5,825 nucleotides of DNA, taken from positions 1 to 5,825 of the forward strand of contig DMRR01000004.1 in assembly GCA_003455275.1 (NCBI GenBank). The letters run 5' to 3'. The translations under genes were made by a program, and so were the position numbers. The stretch is from Bacteroidota bacterium. GTDB lineage: Bacteria; Bacteroidota; Bacteroidia; Chitinophagales; UBA10324. Position 1 is the stretch's first letter; each line of letters opens with the position of its first letter. Below are positions 5,399-5,825 of this stretch, in pieces. The notes beneath the pieces were generated by a model. That model ran no database searches. It was not told where the DNA came from and saw only the letters and a program-made list of their open reading frames with translations.

Positions 5399-5825
5399 TT
5401 GTCGAAGGTTAAAGAGATAAAAGAAACCCCGCTCATGGGGCAATACAATCGCATCAAGGAAAAATATCCGGATGCGATTTTGCTTTTTCGTGTCGGTGAT
5501 TTTTATGAAACCTTTAATCAGGATGCAGTTATCACTTCGAAAGTTCTCGGAATTGTTTTGACCAAGCGCGCAAACGGTGCGGCTGCTTACATGGACCTCG
5601 CAGGTTTTCCGCATCATGCGCTCGACACTTACCTGCCTAAGTTGGTGAAAGCCGGTTACCGTGTAGCGATCTGCGATCAGCTCGAAGACCCGAAACTCAC
5701 GAAGACCATTGTGAAGCGCGGAGTCACTGAGATGATTACACCGGGTGTGACGGACAATGAAAAACTACTCGACCATTCTTCCAACAATTTTTTGTGCGCT
5801 GTTCATTTCGATTCGCAGTATTATG
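5399..5825 (+). CDS. mutS: DNA mismatch repair protein MutS, N-terminal part (runs off the right edge)
   Basis: The first 142 residues of MutS, the mismatch-recognition ATPase, are present; the family is normally about 850-900 residues long, so most of the gene lies beyond the window. The visible part is the mismatch-binding domain [21 protein letters not shown] (10-29), then [10 protein letters not shown], in which Phe35 and Glu37 form the F-x-E mismatch-reading motif. It is followed by [32 protein letters not shown] and [12 protein letters not shown], all strongly conserved. I place the start at the TTG at 5399, which yields [13 protein letters not shown], the usual length of N-terminus in Bacteroidota MutS. 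The first in-frame ATG (5435) would remove 12 residues including the conserved KETPL, and the frame is closed by a stop at 5312. The gene is divergent from the GH114-like operon. It is visibly richer in G and C than its neighbours. Confidence 0.95.
   Translation, partial: MSKVKEIKETPLMGQYNRIKEKYPDAILLFRVGDFYETFNQDAVITSKVLGIVLTKRANGAAAYMDLAGFPHHALDTYLPKLVKAGYRVAICDQLEDPKLTKTIVKRGVTEMITPGVTDNEKLLDHSSNNFLCAVHFDSQYY

Noticed and set aside
5345..5617. Open frame on the minus strand across the start of mutS
   Set aside because: It overlaps clearly conserved MutS sequence on the plus strand and its translation resembles no protein family I know.

Overview
The window looks like an ordinary chromosomal stretch from a member of the Bacteroidota. 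The reasons are: AT-rich DNA with A/T-rich leaders and no clear Shine-Dalgarno sites; several lipoprotein or Sec signal peptides of Bacteroidota style; a YebC protein with the MGR-type N-terminus of that phylum; a short SpoU-type methyltransferase starting MRK..NEEL; a DUF2807 head-GIN protein; and a MutS N-terminus matching Bacteroidota MutS. No RNA gene, CRISPR array, insertion sequence or phage gene was seen.

Layout. 1-531 (+) is the 3' part of a DUF2807 beta-repeat surface protein. It converges on a two-gene minus-strand unit: an unrecognised secreted protein (1620 to 1012) followed 11 bases later by a DUF4920 lipoprotein (1000 to 539). A short divergent intergenic region (1621-1749) separates this unit from yebC (1750-2460, +). 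yebC converges, with only 2 bases between stop codons, on a secreted DUF6265 protein (2933 to 2463). Next on the minus strand is a lipoprotein with a histidine-rich loop (3617 to 3093). It has its own likely promoter and a clear intrinsic terminator. Then comes a likely two-gene minus-strand operon: a GH114/TM1410-like lipoprotein (5262 to 4276) followed after 25 bases by a SpoU/TrmH-family RNA methyltransferase (4250 to 3726). Diverging from it is the start of mutS (5399 onward, +), which runs off the right edge.

The genes do not form one pathway. Information-processing genes (yebC, the methyltransferase, mutS) are interleaved with envelope proteins of mostly unknown role.

The most interesting item is the GH114-like protein. 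Its two halves appear in reversed order relative to the family as I know it: the segment that normally ends the protein (PQNG to the IPxxxR region) comes first, directly behind the lipoprotein signal, and the segment that normally begins it (FDLVxID, SIGxAExYR, YLDxVxAY) comes last. This reads as a natural circular permutation of a TIM-barrel enzyme. The second item is the histidine-rich insertion in what looks like an Ig-like lipoprotein domain. The third is a four-copy, 8-base-period repeat just upstream of mutS.
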